From NCBI GenBank assembly GCA_903951425.1, contig CAJBBX010000156.1, forward strand, positions 62,001 through 126,000: 64,000 nt of DNA, written 5' to 3'. Source of the stretch: an uncultured Chthonomonas sp. (GTDB lineage: Bacteria; Armatimonadota; Chthonomonadetes; Chthonomonadales; CAJBBX01). The position numbers were made by a program, and so were the translations under genes. How positions within the stretch are numbered: the stretch's first letter is position 1; each line of letters begins with the position of its first letter. The notes under the pieces were generated by a model. That model was not told the DNA's origin. It searched no databases and worked only from the letters and a program-made list of their open reading frames with translations. Shown piece after piece: positions 28,592-38,400 of the stretch.

Positions 28592-30400
28592 ATGAAGACG
28601 CGACAGCGCGGTGCCTCGCTCATAGAAGTGCTGGTGGTGATGGTGCTCCTCACTGTGGGCATCCTATCGCTGGTGCGCCTGTTCCCCGGCGGCTTCTATG
28701 TCAACAAGACCACCGAGTCCGCTACCCTGGCCGCACGCCTGGCGAAGCAGGAGCTGAGCAGGTACGCCAACAGCTCGGCTACGCTGATGGATGGCGTGGT
28801 GCCGGCCGTCATCGTGCAGGACGCCAACTCGCCTACCGGGTACTACATCCGTGCGGACCTTGGCGTGACGCCTGACGACCTGAGCCCCGGCGCGGCCGCT
28901 CCCGGTATCGATCCCTACTACCTCTCGGACATCAGTAAGTACCGATGGATTAAGGGCGAGACGGTGCGCATTCCGCCGCCGTCGCCGTTGGGCCCGGGCG
29001 TTCGCGGCTCGGTCTACATGCTGACCGCAGGACCCGCGTTTGACTTCCCGGGTATCGACTTCTCCGGCGCGGTGGTGGACAGTATCGCCGTCTACGGCTC
29101 GCCGCTTATCCGGCGCATCCAGCAGGTCGAGGACGAGTCGTCGCCGTTGCTGGGCGGCCCATCGCAGTACGCTATCGATTACGACGACGGCGCCATCGCC
29201 TTCTACCCGGCGACATTCCAGCGCACGTTCCAGATCAACTACTCGTACAACGACGACGACGGCCAACTGCAGAGCGTCCTGTCGCAGCCCATCGTAGTGC
29301 CGGCAGCCGGCTATCCGACCTGGCAGCCGATCTACGTTGCGGGCGGCCGAAACGTGGTGCCCGGCACCGACGTCGTCTCGCGGCGCTTCACGCGGGTATC
29401 CTTCCCGCCGTCGTTCAGCAGCGATCCGTACGAGTATGCCCTGGTGCCTCGAACGAGCAGCGTCGCCGACTTCGCCACTATGGGCGTGATGATCTTCAAC
29501 CCGCTGGGCCGCGACTACGTAGAGACCGGCGCGTACGGCTCGGTCCCGTTCTCCGCGAAGATCGACTACAACGTGCTCGATTGGCGCATCATCCGTGATG
29601 ACAGGCCCATGCCCGCAGTAGCGCCCTACTCGATCCGGCTGAGCCTGAAGAACGTGTTGGCCGTCGGCGATATGCAGGATGACAACAAGACCTATGGCGG
29701 CCTGTGGCGCGCCGCCGGCGCACCGGCAGCCGACGTGCTGGTCTACAGCCTGGCCAACGGCGCCGAAGTTCCCCGCGACCAGTACACCGTGGACTACCGG
29801 GAGGGCGTCGTCTACTTCACGAACCCATATGGCGCCGCCAACGCGTCCGGCAACTACCGGATCCTCTACAAGGCGCGCGGCGGCTGGGGCGTTCAGGTGC
29901 AAAAGGCCGCGTCGAGCTATCGTCGAGCTTCGGGGCACGGGGCCAACCTCGGCTACGCAGAGTTCTACCTCGGCGGCGGCTCGTCAGGCGGCGTTGCGAC
30001 GAGGATGTACTTCCCGCCCATGGATGCCGGCCGCACGATCACGATCCGCGACGTCTGGTATGTCTCCCGCAACAGCATTACGGGAACAGAAACCGTCCGG
30101 CACGCGACCAATGAAACGTACAAGATCAACTCCTCTGTGTCTGCCTTCGAGCCGGTCGGGCCTGGCCGCCTGACGTGGATCGACCTGCGCGACAACCATG
30201 ATTCGGTCACCGATCGGGCCGTGGGATGGGCGCTCAGCGAGCCTGTACAACCGGCGCAAGGCGTCCAGGGGATATCGTTCAAAGCGCGGACCGTCTGGAG
30301 CGACGGCGGGCAGGTCACGAAGACCGATAGCGGTAACGTGGCCCGCGTCCGCTGGCGCAAGATCGATCTGGACACATTCCTGACCCGCAGCCCCTATTGA
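28592..30400 (+). CDS. Very large prepilin-like protein, PilV/GspI-like N-terminus (602 aa)
   Basis: N-terminus MKTRQRGASLIEVLVVMVLLTVGILSLVRLFPGG (given here in parts: RQRGA, SLIEV, then hydrophobic helix) is a class of prepilin signal close to PilV/GspI, with Ser at +1 and Glu at +5. The rest is a beta-rich extracellular domain of about 560 residues, three to four times the size of ordinary minor pilins. It contains two copies of a short strand module, AIDYDDGAIAFYP (about residues 195-207) and TVDYREGVVYFTN (about 400-412), also seen in the giant proteins downstream. It lies 24 bases after the previous pilin gene. Functional class secure, exact role inferred. Confidence 0.85.
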   Translation: MKTRQRGASLIEVLVVMVLLTVGILSLVRLFPGGFYVNKTTESATLAARLAKQELSRYANSSATLMDGVVPAVIVQDANSPTGYYIRADLGVTPDDLSPGAAAPGIDPYYLSDISKYRWIKGETVRIPPPSPLGPGVRGSVYMLTAGPAFDFPGIDFSGAVVDSIAVYGSPLIRRIQQVEDESSPLLGGPSQYAIDYDDGAIAFYPATFQRTFQINYSYNDDDGQLQSVLSQPIVVPAAGYPTWQPIYVAGGRNVVPGTDVVSRRFTRVSFPPSFSSDPYEYALVPRTSSVADFATMGVMIFNPLGRDYVETGAYGSVPFSAKIDYNVLDWRIIRDDRPMPAVAPYSIRLSLKNVLAVGDMQDDNKTYGGLWRAAGAPAADVLVYSLANGAEVPRDQYTVDYREGVVYFTNPYGAANASGNYRILYKARGGWGVQVQKAASSYRRASGHGANLGYAEFYLGGGSSGGVATRMYFPPMDAGRTITIRDVWYVSRNSITGTETVRHATNETYKINSSVSAFEPVGPGRLTWIDLRDNHDSVTDRAVGWALSEPVQPAQGVQGISFKARTVWSDGGQVTKTDSGNVARVRWRKIDLDTFLTRSPY

Positions 30401-30414
30401 GGCGAGATGGCGCA

Positions 30415-32415
30415 ATGAGAACCCGGAATAGCCAGGGGACAAGAAGGCAAGCCTTCACGCTCATCGAGGTTCTGGTAGTGATGGCCATCACGGCCATCCT
30501 GCTGGGGCTGATCCTTGGGCCGCTCATGCAGGGCTTCAACCTGACCCAGCGCGCTCAGGTGCAGGTGCAGGCGCAGTCCACCGCGCGGGCCGTTCTGGAG
30601 CACGTCGAGCGCGACCTCGCGAACGCCGTCTACGTCTTCGACAACTCCAACCGGCCGCTGAACCTCTGGGTCCGCGACGGCGCCGGCGGACCGATGATCA
30701 GCCGGTTGGACTACGCGCTGGTCGACTACGTGCCGCCGGCCTACGCCAACGACCAGAACCCTGGTTATACCGGTTCAATCGATCCAACCACGGGGCTCCC
30801 GTCGGACCGCAGTACGCTGGCGCTTCCCGTCGCGCCGGGGCGGATCATTGTTCGGTGCTGGCTGGGCCTCAAGGACAACCGGACGGTGAGCGACGGCTCT
30901 GCATCGGGTCGGCCGGCGAAGCCCTACTTCAATTTCTTCGATGATCCCAAGGGCGCCAGCTACGAGCAGCACAACCCGGTGATCCTCTACCAGGCTACGG
31001 TGTCGCCCTACACGCCGGCCGGGCAGATCGATACCCGCCTGTTCAACATTGGCAGGTTCGGGACCCTGAGCGCGGCGCTGGCAGACGCGAACTTCTACTA
31101 CGACAACGACCAGGCCTCCGGCCAAATGCCCGGCTGGAAGGACTGGAACGATGACGGCCGGGTGAACTACTCGGAGAACTGGCGCACCGTCGGCCGGGCG
31201 CTCGTACCCACGGACAAGGCGGACATGGTCGTCGCCACGCGGGACCGGAACAAGAAGCCGGTCTTCGACACCGACCCCGGCACAGGCGCCGTCACCATGC
31301 GCCTCAACACGCTGGCCCGCTTCCAACCCACCTATGTGGGCAACGACCCGGGCGCCCCCAGCGCCGTGAGCGATGCCGCCAACGAGCAGCCCTACGGCTT
31401 GGCGCCCAGTACCAGTGTGGAGTCCTACGGGCACTGGGCGTGGCCCTACCGTGTGTATGTCTATCGGAGCGCGCTGAACGCCGCTGTACTCAGCTACTTC
31501 ACATGGTCTGGCTCCGGCAACGTGCGGTTCATGGAGTTCGACACCTCTTCGGGAGCGATCACGAACGGCGGCGGCGCCGGCGAGGACACGGGCTTCAACC
31601 CGCTGAACCCGACGAACCTGCCAATGAGCCCGGTGGCCGGGCGGTTCCTGATGGTGTCGGTCGACGAACGGCGCGGCGCGGTGGGCTTTGCCTTCCCGCA
31701 CTGGATCACCCAGGGCGGCAGGCAGGAGCCGACGGTGCTATCGCCTGCGGCCGTGAATGCCGAGTTCGACTACGCTCGCAGCCAGGCGTCGGGCCAGCTC
31801 AGTGCGATAAGGTATGCCAGCCTCCTGGTGGCATCTGACGACAATCCGACCGGCGTGACGCCCGCATTGAACCCGTCGGACGCCAATCCGGTACTCTCTC
31901 GCATCCCGGACGCACGCATCGTGCCGGGCTCCGAGGCAGTTACTGGTCCCGACCAGCGCCCGGGTCCCAACTACGGCAGGCCGATCGCCTACACGCGAGT
32001 ATCCCGCCGCCAGGACCCGAAGTCGCTGGGGCTCAACGAGTACATGATCAACTACGGTGATGTGAGCAACGCCAACCTAGGGATCACCGATACTGATGCG
32101 CGGGTCCAGGCCATGCGGCGGGCCGTGCAACGCGTAGGGACGATCATCTTCAACAGCCAGGAAGACGCTGCGGGTTCGATCAACTCGCTACCCGTGCAGT
32201 ACGTTGACAGCTCGGGGGCGATCCGCGACGCGGCCGACGTTGCAGTGACCTTCCAGGTGCAGAACAATCGATCATCGGATGTCGTCAAAGCCGACTACCT
32301 GACCCGCCAGCTGATGACCTTTGCTCTTGGGGTCCGGTTGTACGAAAAGAACTCGGGGCAGCCCCAGCAGGTGTCACTGACGCAGAAGATCCGCGTCCGG
32401 AACCTGCAGCGCTGA
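30415..32415 (+). CDS. Very large prepilin-like protein, PilW/GspJ-like N-terminus (666 aa)
   Basis: Starts at the ATG at 30415 (a TTG at 30397 in the same frame overlaps the preceding stop). The prepilin motif is RRQAFTLIEVLVVMAITAILLGLILGP. The next part (QVQAQSTARAVLEHVERDLANAV) fits PilW/GspJ minor pilins, which cap the pilus tip complex. The C-terminal domain is beta-rich and very long. It contains an EF-hand or dockerin-like calcium loop, DWNDDGRVNYSE (about residues 244-255). The end of the protein (LMTFALGVRLYEKN) resembles the last strands of GspJ-like proteins. Part of an apparent operon with pilin genes on both sides. Confidence 0.85.
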   Translation: MRTRNSQGTRRQAFTLIEVLVVMAITAILLGLILGPLMQGFNLTQRAQVQVQAQSTARAVLEHVERDLANAVYVFDNSNRPLNLWVRDGAGGPMISRLDYALVDYVPPAYANDQNPGYTGSIDPTTGLPSDRSTLALPVAPGRIIVRCWLGLKDNRTVSDGSASGRPAKPYFNFFDDPKGASYEQHNPVILYQATVSPYTPAGQIDTRLFNIGRFGTLSAALADANFYYDNDQASGQMPGWKDWNDDGRVNYSENWRTVGRALVPTDKADMVVATRDRNKKPVFDTDPGTGAVTMRLNTLARFQPTYVGNDPGAPSAVSDAANEQPYGLAPSTSVESYGHWAWPYRVYVYRSALNAAVLSYFTWSGSGNVRFMEFDTSSGAITNGGGAGEDTGFNPLNPTNLPMSPVAGRFLMVSVDERRGAVGFAFPHWITQGGRQEPTVLSPAAVNAEFDYARSQASGQLSAIRYASLLVASDDNPTGVTPALNPSDANPVLSRIPDARIVPGSEAVTGPDQRPGPNYGRPIAYTRVSRRQDPKSLGLNEYMINYGDVSNANLGITDTDARVQAMRRAVQRVGTIIFNSQEDAAGSINSLPVQYVDSSGAIRDAADVAVTFQVQNNRSSDVVKADYLTRQLMTFALGVRLYEKNSGQPQQVSLTQKIRVRNLQR

Positions 32416-32461
32416 CGGAGCGGGCTGACCACCGCCTTTGCATAATGGGAGCCGGACAGGC

Positions 32462-35416
32462 ATGAAATCCACCTCAGGAGTGCGTATCGCGCAGAGCCGG
32501 CGCAGCCGGAGCGGCCAATCGCTGATCGTGGCCGTGGTCGCGCTGTTCGTGCTGCTGTTTCTGGGCGGCGTGTTTGTCGGGATGATCTCCAGCAACCTGC
32601 TCAACACGGGCAGGGCGCGGGATACCATCTCGGCCTACTCGCTGGCCGAGGCCGGGGCACGCTATGCGTCGGAGTTCCTCGAGAACAGCCCGGAGGGAGC
32701 GGACTGGCGTCCGGCGCCGACGCCTCTGCTGGATAGCCGCGATCCCGACCGCCGATGGCTGGAGACGGGTGAGTACACGCGACTGATGCTGGACAAGGGC
32801 CGCGCTCTGGTTCGCGTCAGCATGAAGCCCGACCCGGCCGACCCCAATGGAAAGTACATCGACATCGAGTCGGTTGGTCGCTCAGGCGTCCTGGATCCCA
32901 CGGACCCGACGACTTACGTCAGTTCGCCAGCGCCGCGCCTGAGCCGCACCATCCGGGCGAAGAAGGCCATCGGCATCACGGACTACCTGCGGTATGTGAC
33001 GAACCGCGACCGCGAGAGCAAGTTTGAGGCGACCCTGGGCGTGCCCCCGATCGGCGTGCCGCTCTGGATGCAGCTCGGGGGATTGCCGGTCCGCACCCTG
33101 GGCGGCAGCCCGAGCTTCCCGACGCCCGGCGCTCCGATCCGCGTGAACGGCGACCTGCGCCTCCTGCCCAACGTTACGCTGGCTGTCAACCCGGCCAACC
33201 ATGAGTCGGTGCTTGTTGCGGGCAAAGTGAAGGTCGCGTCGGAGGTGGCCGGCGACCCTGCGCAGCAGTCGCCCCGCTTCAGGAACCTGAGCGCGGCCCC
33301 AGGCAATGTGGATCCGTCAGGCTTGCCGACGATCATCCCCAGCGAAAGCGCCCAGTACAGCACCTTCGGCGGATTGCTTCGTGACGACAGTCCCGCACCG
33401 GACAGCAACGCTACGTCAAGCGGCTACACTCGGAGCATCTCCGCGCTGCCGCCGCCCAGCCTTGAGGCTGTAGACCAGTCTACCGGCGTCAACCGGTACC
33501 GCCTCTCCACGCGGGACTCGGGGCTCTGGATTCGTCGCAAGCGGGACAACCGGTACGTCAACACCGGGCGGTTCGGCCTCGGCGCGGGTCTCTACGTCGA
33601 CAACACCAGCAGCACCGAGAAGCAGAGCCAGGCCATCGACGGCGGCCAGTCGCTCCGGTCGCTCTGGCTGAAGCCGGGCAGCAACTACTGGACCGGACCT
33701 TACTACATCCCGCCCGGCGCCTACGTCGAACTCGGCTACCAGGTGGTCCAGGAGCAGGCGGCCGACGGCACTCCGGTGGCGGGCCAGTACGTGAGCCAGC
33801 CGGGCTTCCGCGTGGTCCGCGACGCTTCCGACCGCCTGTGGCGTGATCCCAACGGCGTGGTCAGCACCCGTGAGCAGGCCTTCACCTATTTCATCTACAA
33901 GCCGGTGGGCCAGAAGCCGGTGGTGAAGCTGGACAACGCCTTCTTCCGGGCCTTCCTGCGCAGCGACCAGGGGATGACCGACGCTGAGATCGACCGCTTC
34001 CTGCCGGCCTTCAACGGCGTCGTCTACGCCGAAGGTAACGTGCGGGTGCGTGGGTTGCTTCCGAACCTGGCGAACCTGCCCGTGCGTGTGCAGTCCGGCG
34101 ACATCGATAGCCTGAGCGTAGCCGAGATTCGCGCACGGGTGAACGCACCGGCTTTGACGCTCGTCTCCGGCGCCTGCATCTATATTGAGGGAAGTATCGT
34201 TCGCGAGCGCGGCGGGACCGAGTCCGGCTCGGCCGGATCCATGCTGGCGTTGCTAGCCAAGGACTACGTGGTGGTCAACACCACGATGTTTGTAGCCGCG
34301 AACAAGGGAACGATGCCATTCGTGGCCAGCAACGACGACGAGGCGGCCCCGTTTCATACGAACGTGACTGTGGAGGAGGCCGGCCAGGCGCCGCCCTTCT
34401 CGCTTAGTTTCCAGTTCGGCGACGACCCCACGCAGTACACGTCGGACGGCGGCTACAATGGCGTGCAGTTGCTCACGCGGCACGGCGCACCGGTCGGCGT
34501 GACGTACATGAACCTGCTGATCAACGAAGCCTTCCCGCTACCGGGCCAGTCGCCCATGTACGAGTTCAATGTCCTGCCGAACGCGCCCTTCGTCTATCCG
34601 ATGACGAACGGCAGCCTGCAGGGCGCCGACCTCTTCGAGCAGCGGGCGTTCTCGCTGGCCGGCGGCGGCACGTACACGCTCCTGACGACGCCGGGCGCGG
34701 TGAACACCCTGCGACCGAGCGTCGATCCGAACTACACCTCGGGGCAGGGGACGCAGGACTACCTCTTCAGCAGGATGGCAGTGGCGCCGCTGGATGTGCG
34801 GATTGAGGCGGTCCTCTATGCCCAGAACGGCTCGTTCTTCATCATTCCAGGCTACCCGCTGAACACGAACCCGGCCGACACCGAGGTGGCCGCGCGGCGC
34901 AACGCCGAGGCCAACGGCGGCGCGGCGGGCTCCATGCTTCGGCCGCCGGGCACCGCCGATGTGTTTCCGTTCTACGCGCAGCCGACGGATGTCCGGATCA
35001 CTGTGGTTGGCGCCGTGTCGGAGAACCGCACGGCGTCGGTATCCGACCAGGCGGCCTGGATGCAGCTCTGGGGATACATCCCGGCGCTGTACGGCAGCAC
35101 CGATGCGGAGGGGCGGACCGCGGCGACGCCGCCTAGGGAACACCTCTTCGTGACCGAGACGGGCATGTCGGTCGACCATCGCGCCAATGTTGAACGGACC
35201 GCGAAGATAACGCGTGGGCTCAGGTTCCTGTATGATCCCGCGCTGATGGCCCCCTATGTCGGCTACAGCCCCGGAGGCGGCGCCTTCAACAGGGCTCCGG
35301 GCGGATGGGTGAACTACACCGGCGGTGCGTTCCGGCAGGATGAGCACGGGCGCACGTTGCCTCCGTTGCCCAGGCTGCCTGTCTGTCCGGGCTTCGTCTT
35401 CTTTGGTGAGGCGTAG
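32462..35416 (+). CDS. PilX-like minor-pilin-family protein (984 aa)
   Basis: The N-terminus from the ATG at 32462 carries RSRSGQSLIVAVVALFVLLFLGGVFV, the PilX/GspK-type signal (GxSLIVAxxxLFVLL) in which the usual Glu+5 is absent. It is followed by ISAYSLAEAGARYASEFLEN, typical of PilX. PilX proteins are normally below 200 aa; this one carries about 900 residues of extracellular beta-rich sequence, including a region where gene products of this type sometimes report N-terminal export followed by a carbohydrate-like passenger. I do not recognise a named domain there. Located between the PilW-like gene and the first giant protein, the place of pilX before pilY1 in Proteobacteria. Confidence 0.78.
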   Translation: MKSTSGVRIAQSRRSRSGQSLIVAVVALFVLLFLGGVFVGMISSNLLNTGRARDTISAYSLAEAGARYASEFLENSPEGADWRPAPTPLLDSRDPDRRWLETGEYTRLMLDKGRALVRVSMKPDPADPNGKYIDIESVGRSGVLDPTDPTTYVSSPAPRLSRTIRAKKAIGITDYLRYVTNRDRESKFEATLGVPPIGVPLWMQLGGLPVRTLGGSPSFPTPGAPIRVNGDLRLLPNVTLAVNPANHESVLVAGKVKVASEVAGDPAQQSPRFRNLSAAPGNVDPSGLPTIIPSESAQYSTFGGLLRDDSPAPDSNATSSGYTRSISALPPPSLEAVDQSTGVNRYRLSTRDSGLWIRRKRDNRYVNTGRFGLGAGLYVDNTSSTEKQSQAIDGGQSLRSLWLKPGSNYWTGPYYIPPGAYVELGYQVVQEQAADGTPVAGQYVSQPGFRVVRDASDRLWRDPNGVVSTREQAFTYFIYKPVGQKPVVKLDNAFFRAFLRSDQGMTDAEIDRFLPAFNGVVYAEGNVRVRGLLPNLANLPVRVQSGDIDSLSVAEIRARVNAPALTLVSGACIYIEGSIVRERGGTESGSAGSMLALLAKDYVVVNTTMFVAANKGTMPFVASNDDEAAPFHTNVTVEEAGQAPPFSLSFQFGDDPTQYTSDGGYNGVQLLTRHGAPVGVTYMNLLINEAFPLPGQSPMYEFNVLPNAPFVYPMTNGSLQGADLFEQRAFSLAGGGTYTLLTTPGAVNTLRPSVDPNYTSGQGTQDYLFSRMAVAPLDVRIEAVLYAQNGSFFIIPGYPLNTNPADTEVAARRNAEANGGAAGSMLRPPGTADVFPFYAQPTDVRITVVGAVSENRTASVSDQAAWMQLWGYIPALYGSTDAEGRTAATPPREHLFVTETGMSVDHRANVERTAKITRGLRFLYDPALMAPYVGYSPGGGAFNRAPGGWVNYTGGAFRQDEHGRTLPPLPRLPVCPGFVFFGEA

Positions 35417-35464
35417 GGGCCAAGTGGCATCCATGCAGGCTTTGAACGGTCAGGTGATCCGACC

Positions 35465-38400
35465 ATGAGAATACCAAGATGGCTTCTGGGCGTGGGATTG
35501 GCCGCGCTGGCTCTTCCGTCGCTTCGGGCGCCGGCCGGGGCGGATGCGGTCACCTACGCCTCCACGCGCCAGATCGTGCGGGCGGGCATCATCGCGTCCA
35601 GTGCCCTCAACATCGGCTCTACGGGGAGCGAGAACCCTGATCCGCATGTCTTCTTCGTGCTGGAGAGCCGGGCCGACCTGAAGCCCAGCGGACTGGAGTA
35701 CGTGAACCCGCTGGCGCCGGCCGCCATCACCGGCGATATCTATGCCCGGTGGAAGCGTCGCGACCGGACAGGCAACGATCCCGCGTTTGTCGCGGGCTCC
35801 GCGCTGGCAGACGTGTTCCGCGTGGGCGCTCGGGTCACCAAGGATATGGGCGCGTACTGGGAAGTTAACGTGGATACTGTGGCGTCCCAGGACCTGCAGC
35901 AGTTCGACGTGCTCTTCCTGCACTCTCACAAGGCCAACATAGCCTTCCCGGCCGAAGTGCGCGAGAAGCTGCGCCGGTACGTGGATAGTGGCGGCACACT
36001 CTGGATTGAGCAGTGCGGCAATATGACGTTCGCCAATGGCTCGCCCTTCATGCTGGACGTGCAGTTCAACGCTGCGGCGTCGGCAGGGGGTCCGGGCACC
36101 CCGGGCGGCGTCATCGCGGCGCCCAACCATCCGCTCCTGAACCAGCCCTATGCGCTCTCGGCCAACGAGATCCAGTCGCTGGGTGACAAGAACATCCGCT
36201 TCTGGTACCTCTACTATCCGTTTGACGCCAACCTGAACCCGACTAACGCGCCGGGCATCGACGACCTGAACCCGCCCGCGTCGCACACACTGGTACCGGT
36301 GGTCTGGAACAGCCGCGGCTACGCGCCCATCGACGACGTTCGCCCGAACCCCGGCTGGCGGCCGTATGTGCTGGCAGGTCAGGTGGGCGCGGGACGCGTC
36401 GTCTACACCGCGCAGGATACGGGTTGCGCCATCAACGACTATGTCGGCGGCGTGAACGTGGGCTTCGGCGGCAATAGCGGGGCGATTAGCGGCAGCTACG
36501 TGCTGGGCTCGAAGGCGTCTGACGCCAAGTTCGCCTACAACCTGAGCGTCTGGGCCACTTCCCATCGCACGGTGGGCTCGGACGTGCGGCGCGTCGGCAG
36601 TTCGCCTGCTCGCACTGCGGCGGTACTGGAGGAGAAGTGGACCGCGCCCGCAAACGGTGCGCTGGACAGGCAGGTGGGCGGCGCGGTCTTCTTCAAGGGC
36701 TGCCTTTACGCGGTCGGCGGCGACCTCGTGCTTCGGTGCTACACGGCGAAGCCGGGCACCGACCTTGACGGCGACGGCAACCCGGATCAGGGCATCGCGG
36801 ACTTCGTCGCGGGCGCCCCGTATGACCTCATCTGGCAGGTGGACCTTAACCGCTACGGTTCCGGCGATGTTAAGGGCGCTTCGGCTCCCACCGTCATCGA
36901 GTTCTACGATCCGACCTTTGTGGGCGCGACCAACGGACTTGTCAACCAGCAGCAGCGCGAACTGGTGGTGGTAACCCTCTCGAACGGCGCCGTAGTCGCG
37001 TGCCGCGCCTTGCCGCGCACCGCCGACGCGTCTGGGCGGCTTGTTCTGGCGGGCGTGCAGAATGGCGAGAATGTGGACTGGGTCGTGCCGTCGTCGCAGA
37101 CCGGCGCCGTGGACTTCGGCGCACCCACGGTGGACCTCGCGGCGGCTGAGCGGTTCTACTGGCCCATCCCGGCCCCGGCGTGGTCCGAAGGCGCCCTCTT
37201 CGTAGCGCTAAACACCAGCAAGGGTGGCGTGGTCGCGGCGATTGATCCGCGGCGCGGATCGAGCCTCTTCCGGCTGCAGAAGCCGGTGGGCGTGGGCGAG
37301 TCCATGGTTCCTGACCAGGCCGCCTTCCCGCTCACCGCGATCTGGGGCTCGCCTGCAGTGGGCTATGTTCGCGATAACGCGACGGGCGCGGTGGACAAGG
37401 TCATCTATGTCTCAACGTCGCCTGGCGGCGGACGGGCCGCGCAGGTTCTGGGCATCCCCTTTATGACCCGCGGAGAGCCTCTGACGGTCGTCTCGTCGGC
37501 CACCAGCGTCTTCCGATCGCGGGCCCGTGTGCCCTGGTTCGTGCCGAACACGGCAGGCGCGGACGGTGACAACCTGATGCTCCGGCCCCGCGTCTACTGC
37601 ACGTACCGCGACGCTGCGACCACGGCCTACGGCTCCAAGGAACTGACCTATACCACGGCGACGTCGCCCGGGGCCAACGAGTTTACCGCCAAGTTTGACA
37701 TGGGCGAGGCCCGCGTCATCATCGGCTCCAGCGTCAACGTTCCGTTCGAGCGAGGAGACGGCACCACCGGTTCCGTTGGCGTGTCGCAGCCGTACGACGA
37801 GCGGTTCACGTTCTACGCGGACTATGTGTACAACTGGTCGCCGCTGGCTACTGATCCGCCGGTCAAGGTGAACGCGCGTTCGGCATTCATCGCACCGGAT
37901 CCCACCAGCACGAACTTCACCTTCAGCCAGGGCGTCACGCTCACCCCGGATGACCTGATCCTGTTCCAGTCCTACACCGCGGCGGGTATGCCCGGGAGGT
38001 CGACGCTCTTCGCGGCCAACGAGCAGGGCTCAGCGCAGTCGCGGCTGAAGTGGACCTACGTCCTGAACCAGCAGTTCCAGATGCGGGTCAACGGCGAGTT
38101 GATGACCATCATGCCTCGGTTCCTCGACGCCAGCAGCAGGTACCCGCTGGACGCGGTCTTTGTGGGACAGCCAGCGTACAACCACGACACCGTCTATGCC
38201 GTTGCCAGGGTCGGCGGAGCGCAGTTCCGCACCTCGGTCCTCTGCGCGTTCCGAGCGAAGCCAGACTTCGTGCTGCACCTCGGCAGGCCGATCGACCAGG
38301 GCGTGCGCATCCGCGTTCGGCAACCGAACCCATACACGACCACCGGAGATCCCGACGCGTTCATCGAGTTGGCCGCAACCCAGTACACGGTTGACTACTC

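Noticed and set aside
28664-29938. 424-codon open frame on the minus strand
   Set aside because: Antisense of the 602-aa pilin-like gene; no ribosome site and no conserved motif.
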